Below, piece by piece: positions 1 to 11,849 of a DNA stretch of 64,000 nt. The notes under the pieces are model-generated. The model saw only the letters and a program-made list of their open reading frames with translations. It had not been told where the DNA came from and ran no database searches. The stretch is from Terebella lapidaria. Its lineage: Eukaryota > Annelida > Polychaeta > Terebellida > Terebellidae. Location: the NCBI GenBank assembly GCA_949152475.1, contig OX424570.1, forward strand, positions 8,048,181 through 8,112,180. The letters are read 5' to 3'. Made by a program: the position numbers and the translations under genes. Position 1 is the stretch's first letter. Each line of letters begins with the position of its first letter.

Positions 1-799
1 GGATAACTGCGAGCCGATTATATTTTCGTGAATATATCGCGATACAATAAACGAATTTGTTCCACGTAATACATCATCATCTGTCAGCTATATATCATTA
101 AGAAAATAAACAGCTATGCTGGGAATAATGACAACATTACATGTACTGGTGTTTTGAAGCCTAACACAAGGAATTGGTTTGAATAGTTGTCATATTATGA
201 TTCATCGTATGGTAACTCAATTTGTCATATAACGTAGTTTGATGTCCATCTGCATTACAATACTGTGTACAGTGATTGATCTAGTCAAACGGGTGACACC
301 AAAGCAAATGTGTTTCATATATATATGTTCACAGACGCTTTATCAATCGCCACGCCAATATTATCGCTCCTGATTAATGCCAAGTTTACTTGTGAATTCA
401 CCAAGATGGCTGGGTGTTGTGTGGCAGTTCTCAACAGTATCATATCGCTGTTATATCTTCACTGAGTCTCGTTGTTCGTAATCTGGTCACGCCCTTCTGG
501 TGGTGATGAAAGCTGACTACATCACTTTCCTTTCTTGGTTGTCTTAAATATCCACTCAGTGTATACCAATATAATTCACAGGGGAATTAGCTATAATTAT
601 GAATTTTGCTCATACTGTGATTTCTTACATGTTGTAGTGCAAATTTGAAAGGTTCAATTGATTTCATCGTGAAAGCTAAGTTGCAGAACAAGCATATTTT
701 TGTAATTGGATGGGTCGCGAGGGTCCGGTAACCAAGAGCTCGTAAAACCCAAATGATCACACTGACATTACCAGCTTGATATGAGAATTGGATCCCCGG
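1..799. other. Non-coding, no gene seen; possible truncated Helentron-like end
   Basis: No open frame with recognisable features is present. At 722-733 the sequence GGTCCGGTAACC equals the 3' terminal motif of the element at 7,691-9,171, so a short truncated end of that family may lie here. The palindrome arm described below begins near 800. Confidence 0.4.
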
Positions 800-3125
800 G
801 CATGTTCACCATGTCGGTATTAACGGGAACTAACAGACTGAGAGCTGTGATTTTTGTCGTCATTTGATTCGCTTGAACTTCGTGTGCATTGCTTCTATTC
901 TTGGCTAATAGCGAGATGACCATTGTGCGGGACGAATAAAAGAGGCATGCGCCTGGGCTCATACTGAGTTGTAAGAGACAGAAGGATTCCTTTAAGTTAT
1001 TTAACCTGCGTGGCGATTGAGCACTTCAATACATGTCTATGCTTTTAAATTGGATAATGCTTACTTAAAGCAGGCAAAACATCTTTCAACGGAATTAATC
1101 ATTATAATTAATTACATCACATCAATTAAACAGACCAGCGATAATTTGTTACTACGCTACACATTCGTGTTCAGTTACACTGTCGTTTTGCTTTAATTAA
1201 AAAGTCATTTTAATAACATATTATTCAGCCAAACGTACACTCAATCTTGCAGGTTTACCAGCGAGGATTACTGGAATCGTTCTGGAACAGACCCTCTGGT
1301 ACATGTAATATTATTCCTCAACCTTTTTGGAGTGTTGTTGTAAACATATAATATATATGTTATAATTTGAAACGCTCATGGTGTGTATACGAGCTGTTTA
1401 TTCCTATACACATGCTCAAAATTCCAAGCAAACGACCCCGCAATGAACAACATGGAGGTAATGAAAACATGACATACACTTATTTACTCACATCAAGTGA
1501 ACGACTGCCATAAATCCAACTGAAAATGGAGCAATGCTGGAATAGATAGAAAATAGTGCCATATTCAGTGATGTGAGTAAAAGTAAAAAAAAATATTCCT
1601 TCACAGATACTTGGCCCAATTTCAGCTTCCGTCAACTTGCCAACGGAATCGTTTGCTGGTGCAGGTGCTATAGCATGAATGATAGACAGTACAAGGTTTT
1701 CTTTCCCAGATACATTATATTTACCAAACTTCAACCGAAATGGAGGCGATGTATAATCATATATCATATATAAAATTATTTTTGAACATTCACGTCTTCG
1801 TGTGCTAATCTCTCTTGTTAAAATTGGTTACAACACATGGCTGACTCCACTCTTGAATGCGGTTTATTGTGTAAAAACACCCAGTTGATATGAATTGGTA
1901 AAACTGGCCATTTATATTCAATATGGGTGACGTGGGAGTTATTTCCCATACGGATAAACTCATGCACGAGTATGTCTCATGTATAGTTGGCTTTCTTGAT
2001 AGAATGCTATCATATTTGAAAACTATATGTCACAAGTGGAATATCAAGAAAACATGACATTGGAAGTAGACACTCTCATATTATAGTATCGAGTGTTCGA
2101 AATTCAATGTCAGACAGGGATTTCTCGGATTCTGGACAAATCCGTGATACTGTGGATTGCAACTGAAAGTTCAATCTCGGAATAGAGTGACACATGTGGT
2201 TTAAATTGAGTTTTTAGGAGTTATCTTGCCTGACACTCCTTGAAAAAGTAAACGTTAATCATATCCAGTTGCTATAATAGTAGTACTGCAGGAATTTGTG
2301 TTTCTTGTTCTCTCAGAGTTCTCTTTTCTTGTTTCTCAAATTTACGTTTTATTCATTATATTTGTTGTTCTTCGTTGTGCTTCTCTACATCACACTCCAT
2401 TGCTGAAAAGAATCAACAAGAACGGCGCTCCAATAGTTTATTCACAACTCCACATGCATTCCAAGTATTTCCTAATTCATTTTACTAGACAGCCTGAACA
2501 TGTGACTCCATAGAATATTCCCCATAATTCCCAGTGACCCTGAACAATCTCCTATTCATGCTTAGAATTCGTTCCTAAACGAGGCTGATGAAGCAGGTAG
2601 ACAAATAGCACTGCCCATAGCAACATGTCATGATTTTCTGTTCACAACATCACATAAAAACAGCATCATAACTATCAAATAAATATGAAGTATACAGCCT
2701 ATGAAATATTGAGATATAGCTTGGTTTCTATCATGAAGATTATTTGTCGTCATCACAACTGATGATGTACCCGAGGTATCATGTTACCATATCTATTATC
2801 TTCAAATAATCCAATATATTGCCCTAAAAATAACCAGTGGCGTCTTATGACACATAGGTCGGATATGCATATTTAAAACACAACCCTCTATGATATTAAT
2901 CGCCCATGACAACTCTGTAAGACATGCACATGACAATAAAACTTACGAAGGCAATTAGTCAAGCATACATGAAAGACCGGTACTATACGAGGTAAACAAG
3001 ATATATCATTGAAATAGATCTTCTTGCAATCGACGAGGAGACATATACATAGACCACCCACGCGTCTGTACAGACAATAACTCAGACGCTAGTCTAAGTT
3101 CTAATTTTTTTGCAGAGAAATACAA
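800..3125 (+). repeat. Left outer arm of the large inverted duplication
   Basis: This segment matches 60,246-63,165 on the opposite strand over almost its whole length. Anchors are GGAACTAACAGAC near 830, the block around 1,480-1,770, the TTCTTGTTCTCTCAGAG block near 2,300 and the GACGCGTGGGTGG block near 3,060. The right copy has an extra ~240 bp insertion (about 61,740-61,985) and an expanded minisatellite (61,103-61,405), both absent here. Open frames of 60-95 codons within it are disrupted in the other copy, so I see no conserved coding. Confidence 0.8.
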
Positions 3126-3359
3126 GAGCATAGAACATTCGTTTGAAACGCACCGTGGCACTGCTATATGTAAGTATCAATCTACCACCAATACGTATTT
3201 ATATATTTTGTGTATGATTCAAGTCTGCAAAACATTTCAACCATTACATGGATATGACGATGAATTGCATCCCATTAACAGGACCGAACTTTTAAAGCAA
3301 TCTAATACAGATATCAATGAAACCTGGTGTTTTTAAACTGTGCAACTGAGCCCCTTGAT

Positions 3360-3390
<31 letters not shown>

Positions 3391-4771
3391 GAGGGGTATT
3401 GACTGGGACTTATCGTGTGTTGACATTATGCTGGATAAGTGGCTCGGTTGGTTTATGGTAATAGAATGTGATATCCCAGTTCGGTGCCTGCAGTGATATG
3501 TTTTCTTCTTGGATCAATCGTCTCGAGTTTGGAAAATCGTTGAGTATATTAGACAACCATACTAAACCATATCAATGATGATATCTACCTGAAGACTCTA
3601 CACCCACATAACCTATATTGGTTATGACTATAGTAGTTAGTTATTACCATGAGACCCATTAGTTGAATGTCCAACTATATAAACACTGACCCTACCCACC
3701 CAGTCGCATTAGGTTGTCATAAAAACCACACGGAAATTTGATCAATTTAGGCTATTTTGTTCAGGCATCGACATTACATATGCAGAGTATACTAGTCTAC
3801 TGTGACCTCCACAATGACTTCAGTACATTATGTGTATTAGTTATGACCATCGGGCCTTAGAGTATCCAATCCTGTAGACATCGAACCCACCCAACTAAAC
3901 ATAGTTGCCATGACAACAAAGAATTCTCCAATTTCCACTTCATTATGCATGTTGAAGAAAAGAACAAGTCATTATTCAACATTGCGCTACTGTCAGAAGT
4001 AGCTAATATTTATATTATTTCACCTGATGGTGTCATTGTTATAACAAACTATATGCCAAACTATAGCATACTCCTCCCCCCACAGAACAAGTCCATTCAA
4101 TTTATCATGTGACATGAAATTCAATCGAACTCAACACTGGTCATAAATGACATCGTCTATGTAATATGAAAATCGAGGATATATACCGATATTGATCATT
4201 TCTCTATCACAATATGCGTTTAGATTTACCCACACATGTTCTTTACACGAAAAAAAAAAATGTTCGGATATGCCGAATGACACTTTGACAGGCAGCTGTA
4301 CCAGCACCCTAATATTGCTCTTGTCATCGCCGATTCCACCGTTTCTCAATGATTCGTGGCGGTAAAGACTGCTATATCGTCCTCAAATTCATCTGATAAC
4401 TTAAGCCACTCTGACTTCAGTCTGTCGAATTTGTATTGAAATAAACCATCTGAAATCGATTGCATTGCCGGTAAAATCTGCGCGGACCGGCGCCATTGTT
4501 GCCAGACACGCGTATTTTGTGGGTCAGGTCAGGTCACGCTGTGTCATGAGCTCCTTTCGCGTTTGCTCATTCGTTCAAAAATCCGTGACTTCATGTCCAT
4601 GCCTATATATAGTATATAGGCTGCCTCACTTTCAATTCCATGGGGAAATTCCAGAGAAAAAGATACCAAAATATGGCCGAAAGCCGAAATCAGTTTCACG
4701 ATGCATTTTAGCAACGTCCGCCCAATCGTAGGCGATGCATTTATGCATTTATTCGAGATCTGGAGAGTGGG
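3126..4771. other. Gene-free spacer with dispersed repeat and poly-G tract
   Basis: About 3,270-3,590 is repeated in inverted orientation at 26,650-26,930; the shared anchor is CAATCGTCTCGAG and its complement. A TG run followed by about 18 G lies at 3,362-3,393. The rest (3,600-4,770) shows no recognised gene, only short open frames without domain features. Confidence 0.5.
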
Positions 4772-4985
4772 ATGGAGATTGCAGAAATGTCCAGTCAATC
4801 AAGTCAGACAATTGTGCTTGACGTAGCCCCACGGCTTGAAAACAAATTTTCAAATATTCAGCATGTTGAATATAAATACCAGATTGTCAATTGGTTGTTT
4901 TCGGGCTTACTTTTTCGGGCTTACATAAATACATGTCGTACCGCTTGCATGATGAGATTACAAATTTGAGAGAGGGTTAGTGTAT
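4772..4985 (+). repeat. Dispersed repeat, also at 63,520-63,690 and 21,735-21,790
   Basis: The block around 4,772-4,920 (anchor GTCCAGTCAATCAAGTCAGA) recurs on the opposite strand at 63,520-63,690. The piece at 4,930-4,980 (anchor CATCATGCAAGCGGTACGAC read on the other strand) recurs at 21,728-21,783 and, more diverged, near 49,445-49,500. I recognise no protein. Confidence 0.6.
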
Positions 4986-6221
4986 ACTGAACTCTTTTTT
5001 TAACTCGTTTACACCGTTTTCAGGTGACATTGTTGCGATGATGTATGGTATTGAATAATTGGCATGCTTCACCCTGGACTCAAACGGCAATTTTATACCA
5101 AATTCCATGCTTCTATCACAAAAATTGAAAAATAATCCAAAGTATATAGCATGGTCGATGTCCCAATTTTGGACAGAACCTTGGATTTTCTTCTCATGTT
5201 ATAGTATGAGCGATAAGATTTGTTTTGCCTCGCCAGGTACTCGTGTGTCAGTGTTCTCGTTAATGGATGGAGATGGAATGTGACTGCCTCATGGGGAGAT
5301 GCAGTGTCCAGCTGTCGGAAGTTTCTGATATCATCCCCTGCTGCGCCACACAAGCGAAACTCATCACTTATAAACGGGTGTGTGTTTTGTGTGAATGGAA
5401 TTATTCCAACCCATATCACGGGGGTCAAGCACACTTGTATTATTCGGAAGAAACTAGGCGCGTCAGCATTATTTCGAGTGGGTGCATGTGTTATTGGAGG
5501 GAAACGTGATGGAGATCACCATGCTCGCACAAACCCATCGTGGGTGCACAGTATTTGATCAATCCACAGACAATGTACTGTCACCATACAGTGTAGGATG
5601 GTGTTCTGCTTTCATTGACATTATGAACGAATTCGCCAGCATCTTTATTTTATCCGTATTCATGTTCCTACGTTTCGACTATCGGCTCGAAGACAACGGG
5701 AGAATTTAAACATGTTTCGGACATGTTCACACTGAAATCTGCCCAGATTCAGAACACTAGCAGAAGAATTTATCTTCTAAAGATGTATTCTTGCCATAGA
5801 ATAGTTGTTATGACTGTTCAGTGCACACAAAATAGTTTTGTGTTCTTGACCCCCTTGCATATTCAAACCGTTTTAGCTTCAAATGTCAAGATCGTGTTTC
5901 TGTTGATTATTTTTCGGTATTCCCTTTTAAATTCCAAACTGTTATACTGTTGACAATCTATATACCAATGAGATGAATTTTCTAAATGAACTTCGAGAAA
6001 CTGGCTGCCAATGTCCAGAGTTCGTTTTTCTACAATAATGGCTGATTTGACTGTCAAGGTTATTGAAGGTCAAATTCGGGATCACCACTGAAATTGACTA
6101 TGCCAATTATTAGGTCCTATCTTGAAGTAGTCAAAAATATGTCTGAGTTCACCTGATGAACAATGACCGGCCACTCAGACGCTGGTATCGTATAATTCTC
6201 GAGCACCTGTATTATACAAGA
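4986..6221 (+). repeat. Long dispersed repeat with Tc/mariner-like terminus (family A, copy 1)
   Basis: The left end reads TA then TACTGAACTC, followed by AACTCGTTTACACCG. That is the terminal inverted repeat of the small complete element at 10,021-10,658. The body (5,000-6,221) is repeated on the opposite strand at 20,540-21,735 and 48,200-49,445. Shorter diverged pieces with the ATGGATGGAGATGG...CCAGCTGT core lie at 18,120-18,330, 33,960-34,140 and 44,755-44,950. Open frames up to 113 codons occur on both strands but are not preserved between copies, so I treat it as a non-autonomous element or degraded remnant. Confidence 0.65.
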
Positions 6222-6228
6222 TAAAGGC

Positions 6229-6380
6229 CGTTTTGGGGGGTTCATGAGTTTCCCTGTCATTTTTGTTTTCTCTCACTTCGTATGCCTGATATGACTTTCT
6301 GTCCCCGGACTATGAGATTGGATAACGGACCCTGTTTTATTTGCTCGGAATACTTAATACTGGGTATTGATTCCTCGTCT
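6229..6380 (+). mobile_element. 3' UTR fragment of the YIDD reverse-transcriptase element
   Basis: The run from GGGGGGTTCATGAG through the CCCCGGACTATGAGATTGG region matches, on the opposite strand, the non-coding tail just beyond the reverse-transcriptase stop at 11,208 (about 10,970-11,110). It also partly matches 35,690-35,760. The corresponding position in the mirror arm (about 48,190-48,200) lacks it, so it is an insertion in the left arm. Confidence 0.55.
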
Positions 6381-6399
6381 ATGGATACGTCATATGGCA

Positions 6400-7660
6400 A
6401 TATTTCCCCCAAATCAATTCCGTTTGATCGAATAACTGTGCAAATTATCATACATATGTTACACCATCAATGCACTGCAACGGAGCAGAAATAAGCGCTA
6501 CCCAGAATAGAAAGCTAATGGTTCATAAACTTATCAAGCACAGTCGCTGCCTGCACAGACAAAGTTTATCCCGCACATAGATTACTTTCGATCCAATTGG
6601 AGCATCGGTGTATATGAGGCTACAAAACACATTTTACAAGGAATTGATGGTGTAAAACTGTTCAATCACCAACGATGCTCAAAGATATTGGCACAACAAA
6701 ATGGTTTTTTTTTTTACGATCTTGGGTTTTTGTAACCTGGTGGTTGTGAAAATAACTCTACAGTTTGACAGACAATCTGAATGTATTTCATAGTAACTTT
6801 TATCTCAGGGATAATAGTCTGGCAAGCTTCATAAAGGTCTAGACATACAGCCGCTCATCTCTGGCAAATTTATCATACATTTCATAACATATTTCTGTGG
6901 AAGTGTCTTGAATATTATTATAATAATTACGAAGTCACAAACGGAGCAAAGAGTTTGCTCCACATGACATATTGTATTGCGACTGAATTGGAACAGTTGG
7001 TCAATTTGTACAAGTCATAGCGCCATGTAAGCAGAACACTCCACCCCAGGAATATGACGAGAATGGTGTCTCTTCCGTTATTATGAAACTACAGGCTGTG
7101 AAATAAATTCTTGTGCTTGTTGCGTCTCGGAAACAAGCTCCTTCACATGCATAAAAACATGACACGTCAATGTAACTAGATCAGTCTTATTACTATATCT
7201 CTGATAACAGAATAGCTCTGCATGCAAGTGAAAACGAATTTGAGTTAAATACTGCACACAAGTAATTGTCATGGAAACCAACGACTGGCCATTCTCCACC
7301 AACAACTCCAGCCCGTGCTATCGCGGTATGACAGCAAAGATGTTTCAGAATTTTTGAACACGATGAGTTGGTGGGCATTCACTCGGGAGATTGGGGCAAT
7401 CTCGGACGCTTTTGAACGAGTTTGGTTTTGTCTGTCAACAGTATTTTTCTTTTTACCTCCGTGGAATACGACAGAAAATGATATTAATTGCACTAATTGC
7501 ATGGATTCAGTGCAATCATATTCAAACCATTTAGCTCGGTATCGTATTTCATTTACTCACTTGATATTGTGTTTCATTAAATTTACTCACTTATTATTGT
7601 ATTTAATCATTCATAATTCCGGATTACATAACCATTTGTCAGCAGATAGTTGAGCACTTT
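6400..7660 (+). repeat. Continuation of left arm (mirror of 47,190-48,170)
   Basis: Anchors shared in inverted orientation include GGATAACGTTTATC-type and TGACTGTGCTTGATAAG sequences (6,480-6,570 versus 48,050-48,130), the TTTGCTCC block near 6,950 versus 47,670, and the AACAACTCCAGC block near 7,300 versus 47,290. A 150-bp sub-block is also related to 32,410-32,500 and 36,205-36,300. No coding region is supported. Confidence 0.65.
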
Positions 7661-7690
7661 AAGAAAAAATTAGGCCAAGGGCCAAAGATA

Positions 7691-9171
7691 GGTTACCGGA
7701 CAATGTTTAATATTTTAGATATTAGCCAGGTCACTGATTGAATTCAAGGTCAAGAGAATATTCAGCATATATAACATTAAGCATATATCATGTCTACAGT
7801 TGATTGCTAAGCTGTAAATTCAATAATCAGCGAGATATTAGCAATTTTGTGCTGTGGCCTTGAAAATGAAGGGGCAAAGGTCAAATTCAAGGTCATCAAA
7901 ATATTCAGTGTATATAATTTTCTATATCATGTCTACAATTGATTCCCAAGCCATACTGTCAATAGAGGAGCAAGATATGAGCCAGTTTGTCCTTGGACCT
8001 TGAAAATGAGGTCAGAGGTCAAATTCAAGGTCCGAGAATATTCAGCATATATCATTTCCTACATGTCCACAATTGATTCCTAAGCTGTAAAACCGATAAT
8101 AAGTGAGATATTAGCCATTTTGTCCTGTGACCTTGAAAATGAGGTCAAAGGTCAAATTCAAGGTCATGACAATAGTCTGCATATATCATTTCCTATATGT
8201 TCATAACTGATTCCTAAGCTGTAAAGTCGATAACAAGCGAGATATTAGCCATTTTGTCTTATGACCTTGAAAATGCCGTCAAAGGTCAAATTCAAGGTCA
8301 TCAGAATATTCAGCATATATCATTTCCTATATGTCCACAATTGATTCCTAAGCTGTAGAGTCGATAATAAGTGAGATATTAGCCCTTTTGTCCTGTGACC
8401 TTGAAAATGAGGTCAAATTCAAGGTCATGACAATAATCTGCATATATCATTTCCTATATGTTCATAACTGATTCCTAAGCTGTAAAGTCGATAACAAGCG
8501 AGATATTAGCCATTTTGTCCTATGACCTTGAAAATGCCGTCAAAGGTCGAATTCAAGGTCATCAGAATATTCAGCATATATCATTTCCTATATAAATGTC
8601 CACAATTGATTCCTAAGCTGTAGAGTCGATAATAAGCGAGATATCAGCCATTTTGTGCTCTGACCTTGAAATTGAGGTCAGAGGTCAAATTCAAGGTCAC
8701 GAGAATATTCAGCCTATATCATTTCCTATATGTCCACAATTGATTCCTAGTCTCTAATCTCAATATTAAGTGAGATGTTAGGGATAATGTGTACCATTAT
8801 AAAGCATAGGAGAAATTAACATGGGAAAGTCCCATTTGGGCCGAGTTTGGGCCAAAATGGCCCACTTCGAGCGATTCAAGCGCAACGAAATTTATAGACA
8901 GGAGTGTTATGTATCAAAAAGAAAAAAAGTTACTGAACAGATTTTGAGAAAATGGCCACCAAAATCAGGCAATTTTTGGTCGAAAACGGCTGCCATTTTG
9001 AAAAAAATGCGAAAGTCAAAAAACTAAAAAATATCTCCTTCTTGAATTATTTTTAAGTATTTTTGTACAAAATTTCAGAAGAATTCGCCCGTAAACAAAA
9101 AAGATAAAAATGTGGACGACGACGGACACAACGCCATGCCAATAGGTTATCCGACCATAGGTCCGGTAACC
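7691..9171 (+). mobile_element. Helentron-associated (HINE / pearl-like) non-autonomous element
   Basis: The block begins GGTTACCGGAC and ends GTCCGGTAACC, flanked on both sides by TA (7,689-7,690 and 9,172-9,173). Just inside the 3' end is an imperfect palindrome, GGTTATCCGACC then ATA then GGTCCGGTAACC, able to form a terminal hairpin. The core consists of eight tandem units. Terminal inverted motifs, a 3' hairpin and a tandem-repeat core are the published hallmarks of Helentron-associated elements and of molluscan pearl elements. A simple TIR element with a TA duplication is the alternative. The mirror arm lacks this block. Confidence 0.65.
7742..8760 (+). repeat. Minisatellite, eight units of about 135 bp
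   Basis: ATTCAAGGTC recurs at 7,742, 7,885, 8,023, 8,156, 8,290, 8,417, 8,551 and 8,689, giving unit lengths of 127-143 bp. Each unit carries ATTCAAGGTC, CATATATCATTTCCTA, a CACAATTGATTCCTAAGCTGT-like segment (variable) and GAGATATTAGCCATTTTGT. Most units carry several AGGTCA half-sites. Three (around 8,003, 8,142 and 8,674) hold AGGTCA-N-AGGTCA direct repeats. Confidence 0.9.
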
Positions 9172-9390
9172 TAAAATAAGATATACCTCCAAAGTCTAGG
9201 CCTATCAGTTGTTTGACAAATCTACACAACTGTAACGTCATTAAGACATCACACTTCTCAAACAAATCAAACGAGAATCTTATATGATATAAATAATAAT
9301 ATATATACATGGTCTCCTCGAGAGAACATCACACTCTTTGGGAACATTTCGTCACCTTTCCCGGCCCATGTAGCGCAGCTTACTATTTCT

Positions 9391-9633
9391 TCTATATTCA
9401 ATGAAGAATAAAAATGTGCCAGACGGGTTGAATATGGTATACATTCAGTGGATGAGTAGAATTAACAGAGTAAGGTGCGCTACTTGGGCCTGTTTCCCTC
9501 CACACTAGGCGCCCTGGGCCTCATATCATGTGTATTTCTCTATATTCAATAAGGATTAAAAAGGTGCGAGACGGATTAAATGGTATGTTTTCAGCGGACG
9601 AATAGTATTAAGGAGCAGTGTACGTTACTTGGC
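9391..9633 (+). repeat. Direct duplication of about 100 bp, offset 148 bp
   Basis: TCTATATTCAATGAAGAATAA near 9,391 and TCTATATTCAATAAGGATTAA near 9,539 each open a diverged unit. Each runs through an AGACGG(G/A)TT...GGTAT block and ends in GCTACTTGGGCC or GTTACTTGGCCC. No coding potential is seen. Confidence 0.6.
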
Positions 9634-9689
9634 CCAAACGGGTCACCGTTTTTTTTATAATACCAAACGTCACTCATGAACGTCAAAGT

Positions 9690-9950
9690 CATTGGACCGT
9701 GGCGGTAAATATTTCGTTGCAGAGGTCAACCCCGCACGGTGGGCAATTCAATGCAGAACACACAAATTCACAAAATGCCATCTCAGGCCAAATTGAATTC
9801 CGAAGAATGCAGAATACACAAAATCTAAGGTCCATTTTGCAGGTTTTCCTTCAACTAAACGTTCTTTCGACAGGTTAGTTCAAGCTCACCAAAGGTCCTA
9901 TATTAGTTATTACAACGAATGGAAGTATCAATCCATCACTACTAATACAA
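9690..9950 (+). repeat. Left-arm segment mirrored at 46,820-47,080
   Basis: The sequence around GAATGCAGAATACACAAA and the AGCTCACCAAAGG block are found in inverted form at 46,860-47,060. The region is gene-free. Confidence 0.65.
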
Positions 9951-10730
9951 CCAGATCCTGATGACGCCAACAGAAAACGTAAAATAAAAAATAGAAATAG
10001 AAACAAAGCCCGGTAGACTATACTCTGATTTTTCTAACTCGTTTACACCGTTTTTTGCCGATATTTTTGCGATGTTTAATAATGGTATCGTATTGTAACT
10101 TGGCATACTTCACCTGGAGATCAAACGGCATTTTTCTGCAAACTTTCAGACTTCTGCTCATAGAACTGTGAGAGTTAGCAATCTACTGCCATGATAAATT
10201 TTTGCTGAAATCCTGTCGTTTGCATGTCAACAAATATTGTTTTCCTTTGGCACGTGATGGGCGATTCTGTTCCAATAATTTGCATAGGGGCGAGGGTTAG
10301 GAACCGGGACCACCCACGCAGGTAAACTGATTCGAAATTACTAGCACGTGCAGGCACCTTGACGACAATGACAACCCATCCCCCTATTATGACTAATTTG
10401 AACTTGTCCATTTGGATTCCGTCATCAGTTGTCGAGAACTAAGCAATATGTCGGCGCCCATGGTTCGAGCAAATCCTCGCTTAAATAAAACTTTTGTGTT
10501 TTGGAAGAAACAGATAGCGTCCCGGAAGGCAGGTTTGTGTAAATTAATTGCCGTTTGTATCACAGATATGCAATATTCAGTTAAATAGTTCGCTCGAAGT
10601 AACTTGACTGAACTGAAGGCAAAAAACGGTGTAAACGAGTTTAAAAAAAATCAGAGTATAGTTCATTCAAAGACACAACGGCATCATCAGGGGCAGACTG
10701 AGTGTGGAATACAGCTGTTTCTACCACACA
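9951..10730 (+). repeat. ~310 bp dispersed unit (family R), split by a MITE
   Basis: 9,926-10,020 and 10,659-10,730 together form one diverged copy of the unit found intact at 15,361-15,670. Anchors are GAAGTATCAATC at the left and GGCATCATCAGGGGCAGAC at the right. The interruption is the 638 bp element at 10,021-10,658. On the minus strand the copy reads GCCCCTGATGATGCC. Confidence 0.65.
10021..10658. mobile_element. MITE with TIR TACTCTGATTTTT and TA target duplication
   Basis: The left end TACTCTGATTTTT...AACTCGTTTACACCG is the inverted complement of the right end, which runs from about 10,620 to 10,658. TA flanks both ends (10,019-10,020 and 10,659-10,660). About 110 bp inside the left end match the start of family A (5,000-5,110), so this looks like an internally deleted derivative of that family. 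The TA duplication and TIR type suggest the Tc1/mariner superfamily. No transposase is encoded. Confidence 0.75.
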
Positions 10731-10849
10731 TTGAAAAACTATATACTCATGATATAGAATCTAAGCTCTGTATGCGCGCACTGTGTCCCCATGGGCCAGT
10801 TTTGATGGTCGTATTGCTTACAACAGAGTAATTAAGAAGAATCATATGT

Positions 10850-11207
10850 CATGAGCATATTCGTATTCTGAGAAATTTATATTTTGTGAGAGAGAAATTT
10901 ATATTTTGTGAGAGAAGTGAAAGTTTCCGGTCGATGATTGTCCATTTATAGATAGATAAGTTGAAATCAATAGACGTGGAATCAATACCCAGTATTAAAT
11001 ATTCCGAGCAAACAAAACAGAGTCCGTTATCCAATCTCATACTCCGGGGACAGAAAGTCATATCAGGCATACGGAGGGAGAGGAAACAAAAATGACAGGG
11101 AAACTCATGAACCCCCAACAATGGCCATTAGGAGGTGAAATCAGGTGTTCTGGAAAGAGTGAGCATTCCCTGTCCCATTAGTGGCACCCGTCATGAATTC
11201 CCCAAAA
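10850..11207 (-). mobile_element. 3' untranslated tail of reverse-transcriptase element
   Basis: Non-coding sequence directly downstream of the reverse-transcriptase stop codon. Related pieces follow the same C-terminal reading frame at 27,784-27,857 and 35,596-35,760, and stand alone at 6,229-6,380. The part at 10,850-10,920 has a 21-bp direct duplication (AAATTTATATTTTGTGAGAG) and is mirrored near 45,970-46,000. Confidence 0.5.
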
Positions 11208-11845
11208 TTAACATGAAAATATATCTAGTTGCATGTCAGACATGGATTTGGTGTATTTATCAACCAGATCATGATGACGTCCATAGAATTTCTCAAACGC
11301 AGCTATAAGTCTTGGTATAACATATCCTTGTCGCAGCAGTTTTGAGACTAGCTGGGCACTTCGATAGACAGAGTCCTCATATTTGCAACTAGCTCTGGAA
11401 TAGCGTATAAGGTGAGAAACAAACACACCATATGCCGGTGACATAGGTATGTTGCTGCTTAGAAAAGGAAAATTGACAATGGAAAAATTGAAATCATCAC
11501 GTTTGTCATATAATCTAGTTGACCGATTAGAATCATTCTCAATCTCCAACCTCAGGTCTAGATAGTTGGAAAATTTAGCGGAGTCTGTAGTATCCGTCAT
11601 TTCAAGTTCTTTGGGATATATGACATCCAAATAATCACCTAACTTGGGATTATTTAGCGACAATACATCATCTATGTATCGGAAAGTGAAATTAAAATTA
11701 CAGGTTAGTTTCTTAGAACTAACTTGTTGTAAATGTTGGATAAAATCTGATATGAGTATAAAAGCAGGTCTGCCAATAATGGTGCACAGTTTGTACCCAT
11801 GGGATTATGGATGTCACATTCAGTCGAGATTGTTCAGTTATTGAT
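11208..11845 (-). pseudogene. Reverse transcriptase C-terminal part, frameshifted (YIDD clade)
   Basis: The uninterrupted frame at 11,208-11,663 extends upstream without its own ATG through the palm-domain catalytic motif RYIDD (codons at 11,667-11,678). Further upstream, in a frame offset by one small indel near 11,770, comes PMGTNCAPLLADLL, the conserved block that precedes the YIDD box in this retroelement group. After YIDD come YLDL, LYDKRDDFNF, a NIP-x-P-AYGV block, LIRYSRA and the C-terminal FYGRHHDLVDKY. The order is that of the RT palm and thumb. I see no finger domain and no endonuclease, so this is a 5'-truncated copy. The exact clade (possibly Penelope-like) is not certain. The mirror arm has no counterpart. 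Confidence 0.8.
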
Positions 11846-11849
11846 AGAA

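Noticed and set aside
7742..8760. CRISPR-like array
   Set aside because: Units are ~135 bp, diverged throughout with no repeat-spacer alternation, in a clearly eukaryotic context.
8821..9027. 68-codon Lys/Arg-rich frame
   Set aside because: Lies within the 3' part of the Helentron-like element with no recognisable domain.
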